Positions 18,587 through 27,088 of a stretch of DNA of 64,000 nt are shown piece by piece; position 1 is the stretch's first letter, and each line of letters opens with the position of its first letter. A program made the position numbers and the translations under genes. The stretch covers positions 1-64,000 of the forward strand of contig JAQSWY010000020.1 in NCBI GenBank assembly GCA_029266425.1, in the 5' to 3' direction. The DNA comes from Xanthobacteraceae bacterium. GTDB lineage: Bacteria; Pseudomonadota; Alphaproteobacteria; Rhizobiales; Xanthobacteraceae. The notes below the pieces were generated by a model. It did no database searches. It was given only the letters and a program-made list of their open reading frames with translations, and had not been told where the DNA came from.

Positions 18587-19459
18587 ATGTTTTTAGTAGT
18601 GGGAATCACCGGAAACGTGGGCGGCGCGACGGCAAGGCATTTGCTTGCGCAAGGCAAGAAGGTGCGCGCGCTGGTCCGTGACCGCGAGAAGGCGTTGAGC
18701 TGGGCGAACCAGGGCGTGGAACTGGTAGACGGCGACTGGAATGATTCGGCAGCCATCGAGCGAGCGCTCGAAGGCGTCGAAGGCGCGTTTGTCATGTTGT
18801 CCCCTGTCTGGGCGCCGTCGCCCGATTACAAGGAAGCAAAGGGCGTGATCGCAAACTATCTCGAGGCGCTCACCAGGGCAGCGCCGCCGCGAGTGGTTGC
18901 GCTTTCGTCGATGGGCGCGAACAGAACCAGCGGGCACGGGGTGATCACGGCCTTGTCGCTTCTGGAGCAAGGTCTTCGCGACCTGATATCGCCAATCGCA
19001 TTTGTGCGCGCGGGCGGTTTCTTCGAAAATTTTCTTTTCGGCCTGCAGGTCGCGCAGGGCGGAACGCTACCCGTCTTCTACAATCCGACAAACCGGAAAT
19101 CGACCATGGTCGCGACGAACGATATCGGCGCAGAGGTCGCAACCCTCTTGACCGGGCCAGCGTGGTCAGGGCAGCGCATCGTCGAGATTGGTTCGATGAT
19201 CAATACGGATGAAGTCGCGGAGCAGTTGGGCGAAGTCCTGGATCTCGACGTGAAAGCCTTTGCAATCCCGCGTGCAGGGTGGGCGGAAGCGTTGGAGCAA
19301 TTCGGCATCCCGAAGGGCCACACCGGACCTGCCGAAGAAATGTACGAGGCTGTGAATGCGGGATGGATGGACCTCGGCGTCGTGGGCACGGAGCATGTAG
19401 CGGGTGCGACGTCGGCGCGCGATGTATTCGAGGCTGCACAGAACGCCGCCAAGGCGTAA
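18587..19459 (+). CDS. NmrA-like NAD(P)H-binding oxidoreductase
   Basis: The 290-residue protein has an atypical-SDR Rossmann loop, VVGITGNVGGATARHLLAQG, then ALVRDREKALSW, typical of NmrA/QOR2-like proteins that bind NADP(H). VVALSSMGAN and FVRAGGFFENF are family segments near the active site. The catalytic Tyr-x-x-x-Lys of classical SDRs is absent, as usual in the family. AGGAG lies upstream of the ATG. It probably acts as a quinone or azo-type reductase or redox sensor with the DoxX-like protein. Confidence 0.84.
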   Translation: MFLVVGITGNVGGATARHLLAQGKKVRALVRDREKALSWANQGVELVDGDWNDSAAIERALEGVEGAFVMLSPVWAPSPDYKEAKGVIANYLEALTRAAPPRVVALSSMGANRTSGHGVITALSLLEQGLRDLISPIAFVRAGGFFENFLFGLQVAQGGTLPVFYNPTNRKSTMVATNDIGAEVATLLTGPAWSGQRIVEIGSMINTDEVAEQLGEVLDLDVKAFAIPRAGWAEALEQFGIPKGHTGPAEEMYEAVNAGWMDLGVVGTEHVAGATSARDVFEAAQNAAKA

Positions 19460-19703
19460 GTCCGGGACGGCATGACACAGGTTTGGATGATACAAATCCT
19501 CGGACCATGGATGTCATGCTCCGCGGTTTCGTACCAAGGGGCCGTGCGTGGCCGGAATCGTCGCAACGCTGCCGAGCATACCGAAGACCACGCGAATGCT
19601 TCGCCGAAGCTGCATAGCGGTACTGCTCAAGGCTATTGCGGATCGGTCCGCGCCAGGGGCATTCCCTCGGCCGCAGCCGTTTGCTGTCATTGCCGAGCTC
19701 ACT

Positions 19704-20036
19704 TTATGACGGTTGCTCTAGCGGCCACACCTCAACGACACCGTGTGCAACAGCGCAGGGAGCTCGTGAAACCATATCTATGGCCTCACCCAAATTGGCG
19801 GCTTCGATTATGGCAAAGCCCGCCACTGGCAATGACGATGTCATAAACGGGCCATTTGCCGTTTCAACCTGAGTAGCGTCGGGATTGCGCACTTGCACAG
19901 GAACGCCCGCGATACCCATCAATACTCCGTCTTTCTGCAGCTTCGCATCGTGCGCGTGGGCCGCGTCTCGAACGGCCATCGGGGTACGGTCGTACCCCTC
20001 ACGGTCCCCATATCCGATCGTCACGAATTTCGGCAC
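19704..20036 (-). CDS. YciI/YCII-family protein
   Basis: From the GTG at 20036 the product is 110 residues: PKFVTIGYGDREGYDRTP, HDAKLQKDGVLMG, GPFMTSSLPVAGFAIIEAANLGEAID, then EVWPLEQPS. This is the ferredoxin-like YCII fold with the conserved His-Asp region. GGAGG at 20046-20050 (minus strand) is nine bases from the GTG, which favours this start over a longer frame. The family includes small dehydratase- or chlorohydrolase-like enzymes and domains tied to sigma factors; no partner sigma factor is here. The gene is isolated. Confidence 0.8.
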   Translation of the reverse strand: MPKFVTIGYGDREGYDRTPMAVRDAAHAHDAKLQKDGVLMGIAGVPVQVRNPDATQVETANGPFMTSSLPVAGFAIIEAANLGEAIDMVSRAPCAVAHGVVEVWPLEQPS

Positions 20037-20162
20037 GGGTTGTTTCCTCCAAGGGGCTAACGCTAGCGGAGCCTGCCTGCAAGCCATGCATCCTCGCTGC
20101 AAAAATGAAGTGTAGCTAGGATGGTTCCTCTCGCCGGCCTCCCCGTCATTCCGCGGTCGCTC

Positions 20163-21077
20163 TCACGGCCCTCCGGCATGGAGACCGGCCATCCGCGCCC
20201 GCAGACGGGGTACGGTCCAGTCAAGGAAACTCCGCACTTTCAGCGGCAGCAGATCGGCTGGCGCATAGATGAGGTTCACCGGGAGCGGCTCGGGGGCGAA
20301 TTCCGGCAGCAGGGCCTGCAACTGGCCAGATCGCAACTCGTCGGACACCTGGTAGGAGAGCACGCGGATGATGCCGAGACCCGCTAGAGCCGCCTGAATG
20401 GCCGCCTCCGTCGTGTTGACTGCGAGTTTCGGGCACGGCTCGACGGCAAAGGCCGCGCTGTCCCGCCGATAGCGCCATTCCGGCGCAGTCGCGAAGCCCT
20501 GGAAGCTGATGCCGTCATGCTCGGCCAGATCGTGCGGCTGGTGCGGCACGCCTCGGCGGGCGAGATAGGCGGGGCTCGCGCAGATCACCCGGCCGACCGC
20601 GCCCACGCGCGTCGCGATCAGCGCGCTGTCTGCCAAATGCCCGATCCGCACGGCCACATCGATATGCTCGTCGGCCAGGCTGACCTGCCGATCGGCCAGC
20701 ATCAGGCGCAGATTGATCTCCGCGTGCTCCTTCAGGAACTCCAGCGCGATAGGCAGCAAATGGCGCTCGCCGAAAGCGATCGGCGCCGTTACCTGCAGCC
20801 CCCCGCGCAGCGCACCGTAGTCGCCGGCTGCCTGGCGCTCCGCCGCTTGCAATTCCTCCAATATGCGGCGTGACGCCACGACGAAGGCGCGGCCCTCATC
20901 GGTAAGGGCGAGGCCGCGGCTGGTGCGCAGGACCAGGCGTACGCCAAGATGCTTTTCCAGCTCGCCAACCTTGCGGCTGACCGTGGTTAGCGGCGTCTGC
21001 AGCCGTCGCGCACCGGCCGAGAGGCTGCCTGCCTCGATAACCGCCAGCAGCACCGACATCGCCTCGAAACGATCCAT
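20163..21077 (-). CDS. LysR-family transcriptional regulator
   Basis: The 304-residue protein from the ATG at 21077 has a normal LysR HTH (MSVLLAVIEAGSLSAGARRLQTPLTTVSRKVGELEKHLG) and effector domain with HIDVAVRIGHLADSALIATRVG and AIQAALAGLGIIRVL. The open frame runs far upstream on this strand, but that part is antisense to the metallo-hydrolase and has no protein-like sequence. It is divergent from the MBL-fold gene at 21210, and an inverted repeat lies between the two. Confidence 0.88.
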   Translation of the reverse strand: MDRFEAMSVLLAVIEAGSLSAGARRLQTPLTTVSRKVGELEKHLGVRLVLRTSRGLALTDEGRAFVVASRRILEELQAAERQAAGDYGALRGGLQVTAPIAFGERHLLPIALEFLKEHAEINLRLMLADRQVSLADEHIDVAVRIGHLADSALIATRVGAVGRVICASPAYLARRGVPHQPHDLAEHDGISFQGFATAPEWRYRRDSAAFAVEPCPKLAVNTTEAAIQAALAGLGIIRVLSYQVSDELRSGQLQALLPEFAPEPLPVNLIYAPADLLPLKVRSFLDWTVPRLRARMAGLHAGGP

Positions 21078-21115
21078 CGCATCCTTCCGAAATCCGGGAG
21101 GCCATCTCCCAGAAC

Positions 21116-21155
21116 CGCAAGATACTCCCTCGAATTTGGATGTCCTAATCTTGCG
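21116..21155. promoter_or_regulatory. Inverted repeat between LysR and MBL genes
   Basis: CGCAAGAT at 21116-21123 and ATCTTGCG at 21148-21155 are perfect eight-base arms separated by 24 bases, lying between the divergent starts at 21077 and 21210. This is a plausible binding region for the LysR protein, although the spacing is wider than a single T-N11-A box. Confidence 0.45.
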
Positions 21156-21209
21156 TTGTGTAGAGCCGGTCGGCTCTCGACCACGTCCAATGACCAGAGG
21201 GAGGGCGCC

Positions 21210-22211
21210 ATGCCTCAACTGTCCCGCCGTGCCTTTGCCAGCGGCCTTCCGCTTGGCCTCATCGGGGGAAGCCTCGTGGGCAGCGGCCTGATCGGCAGCG
21301 GGCTCGCGCCAGCCCTGAGCGCCACGCCGGGCGTTGCAGCCGCGCCCGCGGCGCCGGTCAGCGTGACACCGCTGGCGCAGATCCGCATCGGCCGCTTCAC
21401 CGTGACCGCGCTGACGGACGGCTATGCTGACATGCCCTACAGCTATTTTCCGGGTCGCACCCCCGCCGAGGTCGAACAGGCGGCAGTCGCGCAGTTCACC
21501 GCCCGGCCGAGCGGTGTGCGGTTCCTGTTCAACCAGTATCTGGTCGAGGATGGCGAGCGTCGCATCCTGATCGATGCCGGGCCCGCCGGGTCGATCGGGC
21601 AGACTGGCGCGCTGCCGCAGGCGCTCGCCGCGATCGGTCTGCAGCGTGACCAGATCGACGCGGTGGTCGTGACGCATATGCATCAGGATCACATGGGCGG
21701 GCTGATCATCGGCGGCCAGAACAACTACCCCAATGCGGAACTCTATATCGACCGGCGTGACGTGATATACTGGACCGATCCGGCAAAGCGCAGTGGCGCG
21801 CCCGATTATCTGCAGACCAGCTTCCGCATGGCAGGCGAGGTCGTGCGCCTTTACCCCAAACTCCAGGCGATCGACGGCGAGCGCGAGATCGCGCGCGGCA
21901 TCTCCATCGTCGACCTGACCGGCCATACGCCGGGCCATATCGGCGTGCGGATCGAAGATGGCGGCCTTAGCCTCATCATGGTGTCGGACATGATCTTTCC
22001 GGTCGTGCATCCCGGGGCGACCGATGTCGGCTTCCTGTTCGAGCAAGACCGCGCGGCGGCACAGGCAATGCGGGAGCGCTTCTTTCCCCGCGCCGCCTCG
22101 GAAGGCGCGCTGATCGCCGCAACACACATGCCGTTCCCCGGGCTCGGCCGTGTTGTCGCCGACCGGGGGCAGATGTGCTGGCAGGTGGCGGACTGGGCCT
22201 TGCAGACCTGA
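21210..22211 (+). CDS. Exported MBL-fold metallo-hydrolase
   Basis: The 333-residue protein carries the metal site THMHQDHMGG with His156, His158, Asp160 and His161, then GHTPGHIGV and a late His, as in metallo-beta-lactamase-fold hydrolases of the AHL lactonase/quorum-quenching-like group. Residues 1-45 hold SRRAFASG followed by a long hydrophobic, Ala/Gly-rich stretch, which looks like a Tat-type signal, so the enzyme likely acts outside the cytoplasm. AGGGAGG precedes the ATG. The divergent LysR gene probably controls it. The substrate is unknown. Confidence 0.85.
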   Translation: MPQLSRRAFASGLPLGLIGGSLVGSGLIGSGLAPALSATPGVAAAPAAPVSVTPLAQIRIGRFTVTALTDGYADMPYSYFPGRTPAEVEQAAVAQFTARPSGVRFLFNQYLVEDGERRILIDAGPAGSIGQTGALPQALAAIGLQRDQIDAVVVTHMHQDHMGGLIIGGQNNYPNAELYIDRRDVIYWTDPAKRSGAPDYLQTSFRMAGEVVRLYPKLQAIDGEREIARGISIVDLTGHTPGHIGVRIEDGGLSLIMVSDMIFPVVHPGATDVGFLFEQDRAAAQAMRERFFPRAASEGALIAATHMPFPGLGRVVADRGQMCWQVADWALQT

Positions 22212-22219
22212 GGTCGGCT

Positions 22220-22237
22220 GCGGCGGGCGGCCGCCGC
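22220..22237 (+). terminator. GC-rich hairpin after the MBL gene
   Basis: GCGGCGG (22220-22226) and CCGCCGC (22231-22237) form a seven-pair stem with a GCGG loop, starting nine bases after the MBL stop codon. No T tract follows, so it may be a weak terminator or an mRNA end stabiliser. Confidence 0.4.
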
Positions 22238-22313
22238 CAAGGTAGAACCGACAGGAGCTACTAATATCTCAATATCGCCACCACGCCCTCCGTCGCCGCT
22301 GCGCAGGAGCACC

Positions 22314-22856
22314 ATGGCAGCGCGGCCCAATGGGCCGTGGATGGGCACGCGCGGCCGCTCCGACGAAACCGTCCAGAGCCAGCGCCTCGGTCCGCCGGAG
22401 CTGGCCTTCATCGCCGCCAGAGTGTCCGAGACCGGCTGGCCCTATGTGCAATACCGCGGCGGGCCGGCGGGCTTCCTTTCGGCCGTTGACGATACGACGC
22501 TGGGCTTCGCGGATTTTCGCGGCAACGGACAATACATCACTGCCGGCAATGTCCGGGCGAATGACCGCGTCTCGCTATCCCTGATGGACTATGCGCACCG
22601 GCAGCGCCTGAAGATCTTCGGTCGCATGCGCATCATCGACGTTGCGGACGATCCGGCGCTTACGGAGAGGGCTTGCGCCGCGAGCTGCAGTCCAGCGCGC
22701 AACGTCGCCGGGATGCCCCCGAAGCCTCAAGCTAATCGGCTGACGAGCATGCCGTGCGTCAGCGGCAGCGCCGACCGCTGGAGCGCCGGTGCCACGCATC
22801 AGATCTCAGGCTGCTCTGATAGGCTCAAGGCGTCGTCGACCTCGATGCCCAGATAA
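22314..22856 (+). pseudogene. Decayed PNPOx-like (pyridoxamine 5'-phosphate oxidase family) gene
   Basis: The middle of this frame is clearly a split-barrel flavin-binding protein: ELAFIAARVSETGWPYVQYR, GGPAGFLSAVDDTTLGFADF, RGNGQY and VSLSLMDYAHRQRLKIFGRMR. The short strand normally found between AAR and VSETGWP (about DSFYMAT in relatives) is missing, and after DDPALTE the sequence no longer resembles the family. The remainder is low-quality frame up to 22856. It sits next to the recombinase remnant at the edge of the accessory region. An intact, more distant relative is fused at 33234-34412. Confidence 0.65.
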
Positions 22857-22894
22857 CGGACGGTGCTTTCGAGCTTTGTGTGGCGATTGCCTAT
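22799..22894 (-). pseudogene. C-terminal scrap of a tyrosine recombinase/integrase
   Basis: The minus-strand frame reads HTKLESTVRYLGIEVDDA followed by LSLSEQPEI and a TGA at 22799-22801. The pattern H-T-K-L-E-S-T-x-R-Y-L-G-I with the catalytic Tyr is the end of a well-known family of phage/plasmid-type integrases found next to mobile elements. Nothing upstream in frame belongs to the enzyme, so only about 30 residues remain. It marks the border between the accessory region and the Bat-type operon. The bases 22895-23162 hold nothing else that I recognise. Confidence 0.75.
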
Positions 22895-23162
22895 CTGCTG
22901 CCGAGTACGAAGCACCGCTTGGGCTTTAACGGTGGCTTCGCGCCGACCATACGGCCGGGGTTCCACCGTACGCCATCTGACGGAATGACCTGATTGGTGC
23001 TAGCTCGCGATCACAGGCTGCACCTAACTGCGCACGATTAGTTAGCCAGCGCATCGCGTTCAAATGCGCCAACTGCGGATGTTGGAGCGCGTGCAACTTC
23101 CCGACATTCGGGTGTATGCCGTTCGGGCGCATGCATGTCGCAGTCGGCAGTGGCGCGGGGTC

Positions 23163-24323
23163 TCATCCATGTCGAAGAACTGCCGCTACTGCCATCTCCG
23201 CTCCCACTGCCGGTGCATTTCTGGCCGGTGCATACAGCGCAGCATCCAGCTGGGCGGTTTCCCGTCCGCTCACCGGTAGCCCCAGCTCGCGCCGACGACG
23301 CAGGTAGCGCTCGCCTGCGCGACGGATCGCGAACAGATCGCCGGTGCGAGCCGCGCGCTTGAGGCGTCGCCGTGTCGGATCGAAGGGCGAGAGCCGTCGC
23401 AGCTTGCGCAGCATGTCCGCCCTGCGCCGTCGCGACAGGCCGGCGAAGGTCGCCGCGAGGCCGACGATCAGGCCGGCTGCGACGGCGAGCAGCGCGGCGC
23501 TTATCTGTCCGGTCGGCAGGTGGTCGACACCGGTGCGATTGTCGCGAAAACTCGCATAGCCGAAGGGGATGGCGGGTATCTCGGCGGTGCGCATCTGTCG
23601 GGCGGCGGTGTCGAACCAAGGGATAGCGACGGCCGGCAGCACGCCCGGCTCGCCGGTCTTCGGACGCAGGTGCCACTCCCAGGTGACGGTCGTCACCGGA
23701 CCGTCGGGCGTCGGCTGCATCGTGCGCTGCTCGGGTGCTGCAAAGCTGATCAGCCAGGGCTCGCGCAGCGCCGGTCGGGCGGGGAGCAGATGCGGAAGCG
23801 TGTCCTCGGCTTTCACCGTCACACGCCGGGTCAGCGTCTCGCCATCGCGCAGCGCGCCGGGCGCCGCCGACAGCGTTTCTTCAATGGTGAGGCTGCGGGC
23901 GGAGAGCGGCGTGCTCTCGGCCGGGAAGTGAGCGATCGTCAGCGTGAGCGGCGGGGCCGTTACGTCGAGCGGCTCGCGCAGATTGTTCGCGCCAACCACG
24001 GTCAGATGATGCGTGACGGGTCCGATGGTGAGCGGGCCGGCATGCCGGGGGAACACGGCGATGCGCCGTTCGAGCACACGGCCGGTGCGCCCGTCGACCT
24101 GTTCGTCCCGCCACTGGTCGCGCGCCAGCTGTATCCAGTCATACTGGTCCGAGTTCGGGAAGGTGAGCGTCTCCAGGGTGATTAGGCTGGTATATTCGCC
24201 GCGCAGGATGATCGGGATCATCTCGCCGACGACCGGCTGCGTCTGCGGCACGACGAGGCGGAGGCTGTCGGCATGAGCGCTGCTGGCAACGAGGGCGAGA
24301 AGAAGCGCAATCCATCTTACCAT
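23163..24323 (-). CDS. BatD-like protein
   Basis: The 386-residue protein starts with a signal peptide (residues 1-18, ending SSAHA), then beta-rich domains (LRLVVPQTQPVVGEMIPIIL; TLTRRVTVKAED) as in BatD. One membrane helix lies near 280-300 (AALLAVAAGLIVGLAATFAG), and a basic cytosolic tail follows. BatD is thought to work with the vWA proteins and MoxR in a periplasm-facing complex that matures or protects proteins. It overlaps the previous gene by seven bases and is last in the operon. MxaA of methanol oxidisers is an alternative label. Confidence 0.72.
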   Translation of the reverse strand: MVRWIALLLALVASSAHADSLRLVVPQTQPVVGEMIPIILRGEYTSLITLETLTFPNSDQYDWIQLARDQWRDEQVDGRTGRVLERRIAVFPRHAGPLTIGPVTHHLTVVGANNLREPLDVTAPPLTLTIAHFPAESTPLSARSLTIEETLSAAPGALRDGETLTRRVTVKAEDTLPHLLPARPALREPWLISFAAPEQRTMQPTPDGPVTTVTWEWHLRPKTGEPGVLPAVAIPWFDTAARQMRTAEIPAIPFGYASFRDNRTGVDHLPTGQISAALLAVAAGLIVGLAATFAGLSRRRRADMLRKLRRLSPFDPTRRRLKRAARTGDLFAIRRAGERYLRRRRELGLPVSGRETAQLDAALYAPARNAPAVGAEMAVAAVLRHG

Positions 24324-24931
24324 CTGTCGCCCTCCTTCGGCCGGATGAGGCCGAGACCGGCGCGGCGCTCATATTCCCTCTGCAGACGCAGGCGCAGGAA
24401 TTCGCCGGGATCGTCGGAAAGCGTGTCGAGCCACGCGTCCGAGGCGGCAATGCCGCGCGCCTCGATCGGCTTCTTCCAGGCGGGATCCGGCGCGCTGGGC
24501 CGCTTCTGGCTGCCCGCGTCATCCGCGGCGCCGAGGCCGCCCTGGCCGGGCAGTCGGCCGGGGGCGATGCTTTCGCCACGGGTCTTTATCACCATGGCAT
24601 CGACGAGGTCGCGCAGCCGGCGCGCCTCTTCATCGGCCGGATTGGCGAACAGCACGGCATCCAGATAGGCGACCGACAGCGAGTGTTGCCCGGTTGCAGC
24701 GAGCGTCAGGGCGCGGTTGAAGGTCTGGCTGCGCCCGGCCTGCGCGAAGGCGGCGTCCGCCGCGTCATAGGTGCCGTCGCGGTAGAGAGCGAGGCCCCGC
24801 GCCGCGTTGTCGTCGAGCAGCGTGGCCGCCCCCGGCGCGCCGGTCCACAGCGCGAGGCGCCCCCACGCCGCCGGGCCGGCGAGGACGACGCAGGCGAGGC
24901 CGGCGGCGGCCATGAGCGCGGCCCGGTTCAT
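24317..24931 (-). CDS. TPR-like membrane protein of the MoxR operon (BatC/MxaK-like)
   Basis: The 204-residue protein has an N-terminal hydrophobic anchor (LMAAAGLACVVLAGPAAW, residues 6-23) and one or two TPR-like helical hairpins: GLALYRDGTYDAADAAFAQA, AATGQHSLSVAYLDAVLFANPADEEAR. The C-terminal third is Pro/Gly/Lys-rich and ends EYERRAGLGLIRPKEGDRW. It overlaps both neighbours (four bases with the vWA gene, seven with BatD). Small TPR proteins occupy this slot in Bat operons (BatC) and in mxa clusters (MxaK). Confidence 0.72.
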   Translation of the reverse strand: MNRAALMAAAGLACVVLAGPAAWGRLALWTGAPGAATLLDDNAARGLALYRDGTYDAADAAFAQAGRSQTFNRALTLAATGQHSLSVAYLDAVLFANPADEEARRLRDLVDAMVIKTRGESIAPGRLPGQGGLGAADDAGSQKRPSAPDPAWKKPIEARGIAASDAWLDTLSDDPGEFLRLRLQREYERRAGLGLIRPKEGDRW

Positions 24932-25812
24932 GCGCGCCTCCGGAATAGGCTGATGAGCGGCAACGCCGACAGCGCAGCCACAAACGGCCCGAGGTCGCGG
25001 AATTCCAGCGCGGTGAGCGCCGGGTCGCGCTCCAGCGCACCCGCGCGCGACAAGTATCGTAGCACCGGATCAGGCGCGCGGGCGGGCGCCGCGGCGCTGC
25101 CGAGCCCTTCGAGCGCGGCGGTATCGATGCCTCCGCCCACGGCTCCCGTCAGGCTCAGCACGGACAATCGGATGCCGTCGCCGGCGAGCCGTTCGGCCTC
25201 TGCGCGCGTGGCGTCGTCGACGCCGCCGCCATCGGAGATAAGTACGAGATCGGCGTTGCGGCTCGCCCGCAGCATCTGCCGAGCGAGCGCGAGGGCAGCG
25301 GCGGGGCGGCTACCGGCCTCCGGCATGGTGTCGCGTCCGAGCACGGCGATCTGGCTCTCCAGCGTTGCCGGATCGGTGGTGGGAGCGGCGATGTCATAGG
25401 CCTCGCCCGAATAGAGCACGAGGCCGACCGGGCGCCCATTGGCCGCCGCCAGAATGTCCGCAGCAGCGGCTTGCGCGTCCGCCAAGGCCGGGCTCTCGGC
25501 GACGGAGGGCGACATATCGATGGCAATCAGGATCGCGCCGCTTCCCGCGAGCAGCGGCGCATCAATGCGCGGCACTGCCGGGCCGCCGAGGCCGAAGCTG
25601 ATCAGCCCTGCCGCGGCGAGCGGGGCGAGCCCAGGGTGGCTGGCGCCGCCGCCAAGATGGCCGAGCGCCCGCATCGCGGCGAGCATGGTGGGCGGCATCA
25701 CCCGTTCCCAACCGCCCGCAGCCGGGCCGCGCCACCACTGCCACAGAGCGAGGGCGATGAGCGGCGCCAGCGCCGCGAGCCACCAGGGGCGCAGCATGAC
25801 GAGTTCGCTCAT
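24928..25812 (-). CDS. vWA-domain membrane protein (second copy, BatB/MxaL-like)
   Basis: From the ATG at 25812 the product is 294 residues. A helix lies at 8-25 and another near 63-78, then a von Willebrand A domain begins AILIAIDMSPSVAES with the MIDAS DxSxS at Asp99-Ser103. LVLISDGGG gives the later metal residue. A final helix (FVAALSALPLISLF) closes the protein. The start codon overlaps the stop of the first vWA gene (ATGA). It forms a pair with the gene at 25809-26750. Confidence 0.82.
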   Translation of the reverse strand: MSELVMLRPWWLAALAPLIALALWQWWRGPAAGGWERVMPPTMLAAMRALGHLGGGASHPGLAPLAAAGLISFGLGGPAVPRIDAPLLAGSGAILIAIDMSPSVAESPALADAQAAAADILAAANGRPVGLVLYSGEAYDIAAPTTDPATLESQIAVLGRDTMPEAGSRPAAALALARQMLRASRNADLVLISDGGGVDDATRAEAERLAGDGIRLSVLSLTGAVGGGIDTAALEGLGSAAAPARAPDPVLRYLSRAGALERDPALTALEFRDLGPFVAALSALPLISLFRRRA

Positions 25813-26750
25813 CCCCGCCTCCTGAGTGCGATCAGGGCGGTGAGTGCCAAAGCCGCTCCGCCTGGCCACATCCATAGCGGGCGCCAATAGCTGAGCGGCG
25901 GACGGCGCATCGGGTTGGGCTCGAGCTCATCGAGGCTCGTCGCCATGGCCTCCAGTTCCTCCATGCCGCGAACGCGGAAGCTGGTGCCGCCGCCGGCCCC
26001 CGCCATGTCGCGCAGCGCCGCCGCATCCACCGCATCGCGCGACTGCGGCTGGCTCTCCAGATCCTCCGGGCCGAGCGCGATGGTGTGGATGACGATACCG
26101 TGGCTGGCGGCAAGCCGCGCGGCGTCGTTCGCCTGCACCTTGCCGGAGGTATCGACCCCGTCGGAGAGCAACACGACCACTTTGCTCTTCGCGTCGCCCT
26201 GCAGGAGGCGCCGCGTGGCGAGGCCCAGCCCATCGGCAATCGCGGTCGAGCGGCCGGAAATGCCGATCTGCGCTGCCTCGATAGCATGCGCCAACGAATC
26301 CACGTCGAAGGTCGGCGGCTGCGCCACATAGGCGCGGTCGCCGAAGATGACGAGGCCGATCCGGTCGCCGCGGCGGGCGGCGACGAAGCGGGACGCGACG
26401 CGCTTGACCGCATCGAGACGCGAGAGCGGCTTGCCGTCGAGCACGAAATCTTCCTTGACCATGCTACCGGACAGGTCCAGCGCCAGCATGATCTCGCGGC
26501 CGGAAGCGGTGACGATGTCCTTGGTCGCCGCGACCTGCGGCCCCGCGAGCGCCAGCACCAGCGCCGTCCAGGCGGCGGCCAGCAAGGCGGTGCCGAGCGG
26601 ATCGTCCCGTCCCCGAGCCGGAAGGGCGGCGGCAAAAGTGCCCGAGGCGACACGAAGCGAGGCCGCCACGGGGGCGCGAGCCGCTAGCCGCCGGCGGATC
26701 AGCAGAGGCAGCGGCAGCAGCAGCAAGGCGAGGGGAAAGGCGAAGCTCAT
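25809..26750 (-). CDS. vWA-domain membrane protein (BatA/MxaC-like)
   Basis: The 313-residue protein has two N-terminal helices (residues 4-18 and 54-70), a vWA domain starting IMLALDLSGSM with MIDAS residues Asp92, Ser94 and Ser96, VVLLSDGVDTSG for the third loop, and a C-terminal helix (LWMWPGGAALALTALIAL). This is the BatA plan. The vWA domain would face the periplasm and bind a partner through Mg2+. It overlaps both neighbours by four bases. Confidence 0.85.
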   Translation of the reverse strand: MSFAFPLALLLLPLPLLIRRRLAARAPVAASLRVASGTFAAALPARGRDDPLGTALLAAAWTALVLALAGPQVAATKDIVTASGREIMLALDLSGSMVKEDFVLDGKPLSRLDAVKRVASRFVAARRGDRIGLVIFGDRAYVAQPPTFDVDSLAHAIEAAQIGISGRSTAIADGLGLATRRLLQGDAKSKVVVLLSDGVDTSGKVQANDAARLAASHGIVIHTIALGPEDLESQPQSRDAVDAAALRDMAGAGGGTSFRVRGMEELEAMATSLDELEPNPMRRPPLSYWRPLWMWPGGAALALTALIALRRRG

Positions 26751-27088
26751 CGCCGCACGCGCCTCGCTTTCAGCGCGATGCGCTCGATCGTCTGCGTATC
26801 GAACGGTGGTGCAGCGCCATAGGCGCTGGCGCGCAGCTCTTCCGGCAGATGGCCGAGCAGGCGGGCGATCGCCAGCGTGCGCTCTTGCGGTGGCATCCCG
26901 CGCGTCGCGCGGATGAGCGCGCGCCGCGACGGACGGCGCTCGAGCAGCGGCATCGTCAGGAAGGAGATCAGCGCCGCCAGCAGCAGCCCAGCGCCGAACA
27001 GCAGCAAGTAGTCGGCCGCGTTGAGCTGCATCAGGCCAGGCGGCAGGCGCCCTTCCGGCAGGGCGGCGATCAGCTCAGCCTGCGTCAT
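26747..27088 (-). CDS. DUF4381-type small membrane protein
   Basis: This 113-residue protein has one membrane helix (YLLLFGAGLLLAALISFLTMPLL, about residues 27-49) and a basic cytoplasmic part with PQERTLAIARLLGHLPEELRASAYG. Small proteins of this plan (DUF4381) are encoded between the DUF58 and vWA genes in MoxR operons. It overlaps the DUF58 gene by 14 bases and the vWA gene by four. Its function is not known beyond membership of the complex. Confidence 0.7.
   Translation of the reverse strand: MTQAELIAALPEGRLPPGLMQLNAADYLLLFGAGLLLAALISFLTMPLLERRPSRRALIRATRGMPPQERTLAIARLLGHLPEELRASAYGAAPPFDTQTIERIALKARRVRR

Noticed and set aside
20163..22127. Apparent 654-residue protein including the LysR gene
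   Set aside because: Only the last 304 codons are LysR; the upstream part is antisense to the MBL gene and has no protein-like features. The start at 21077 is used.
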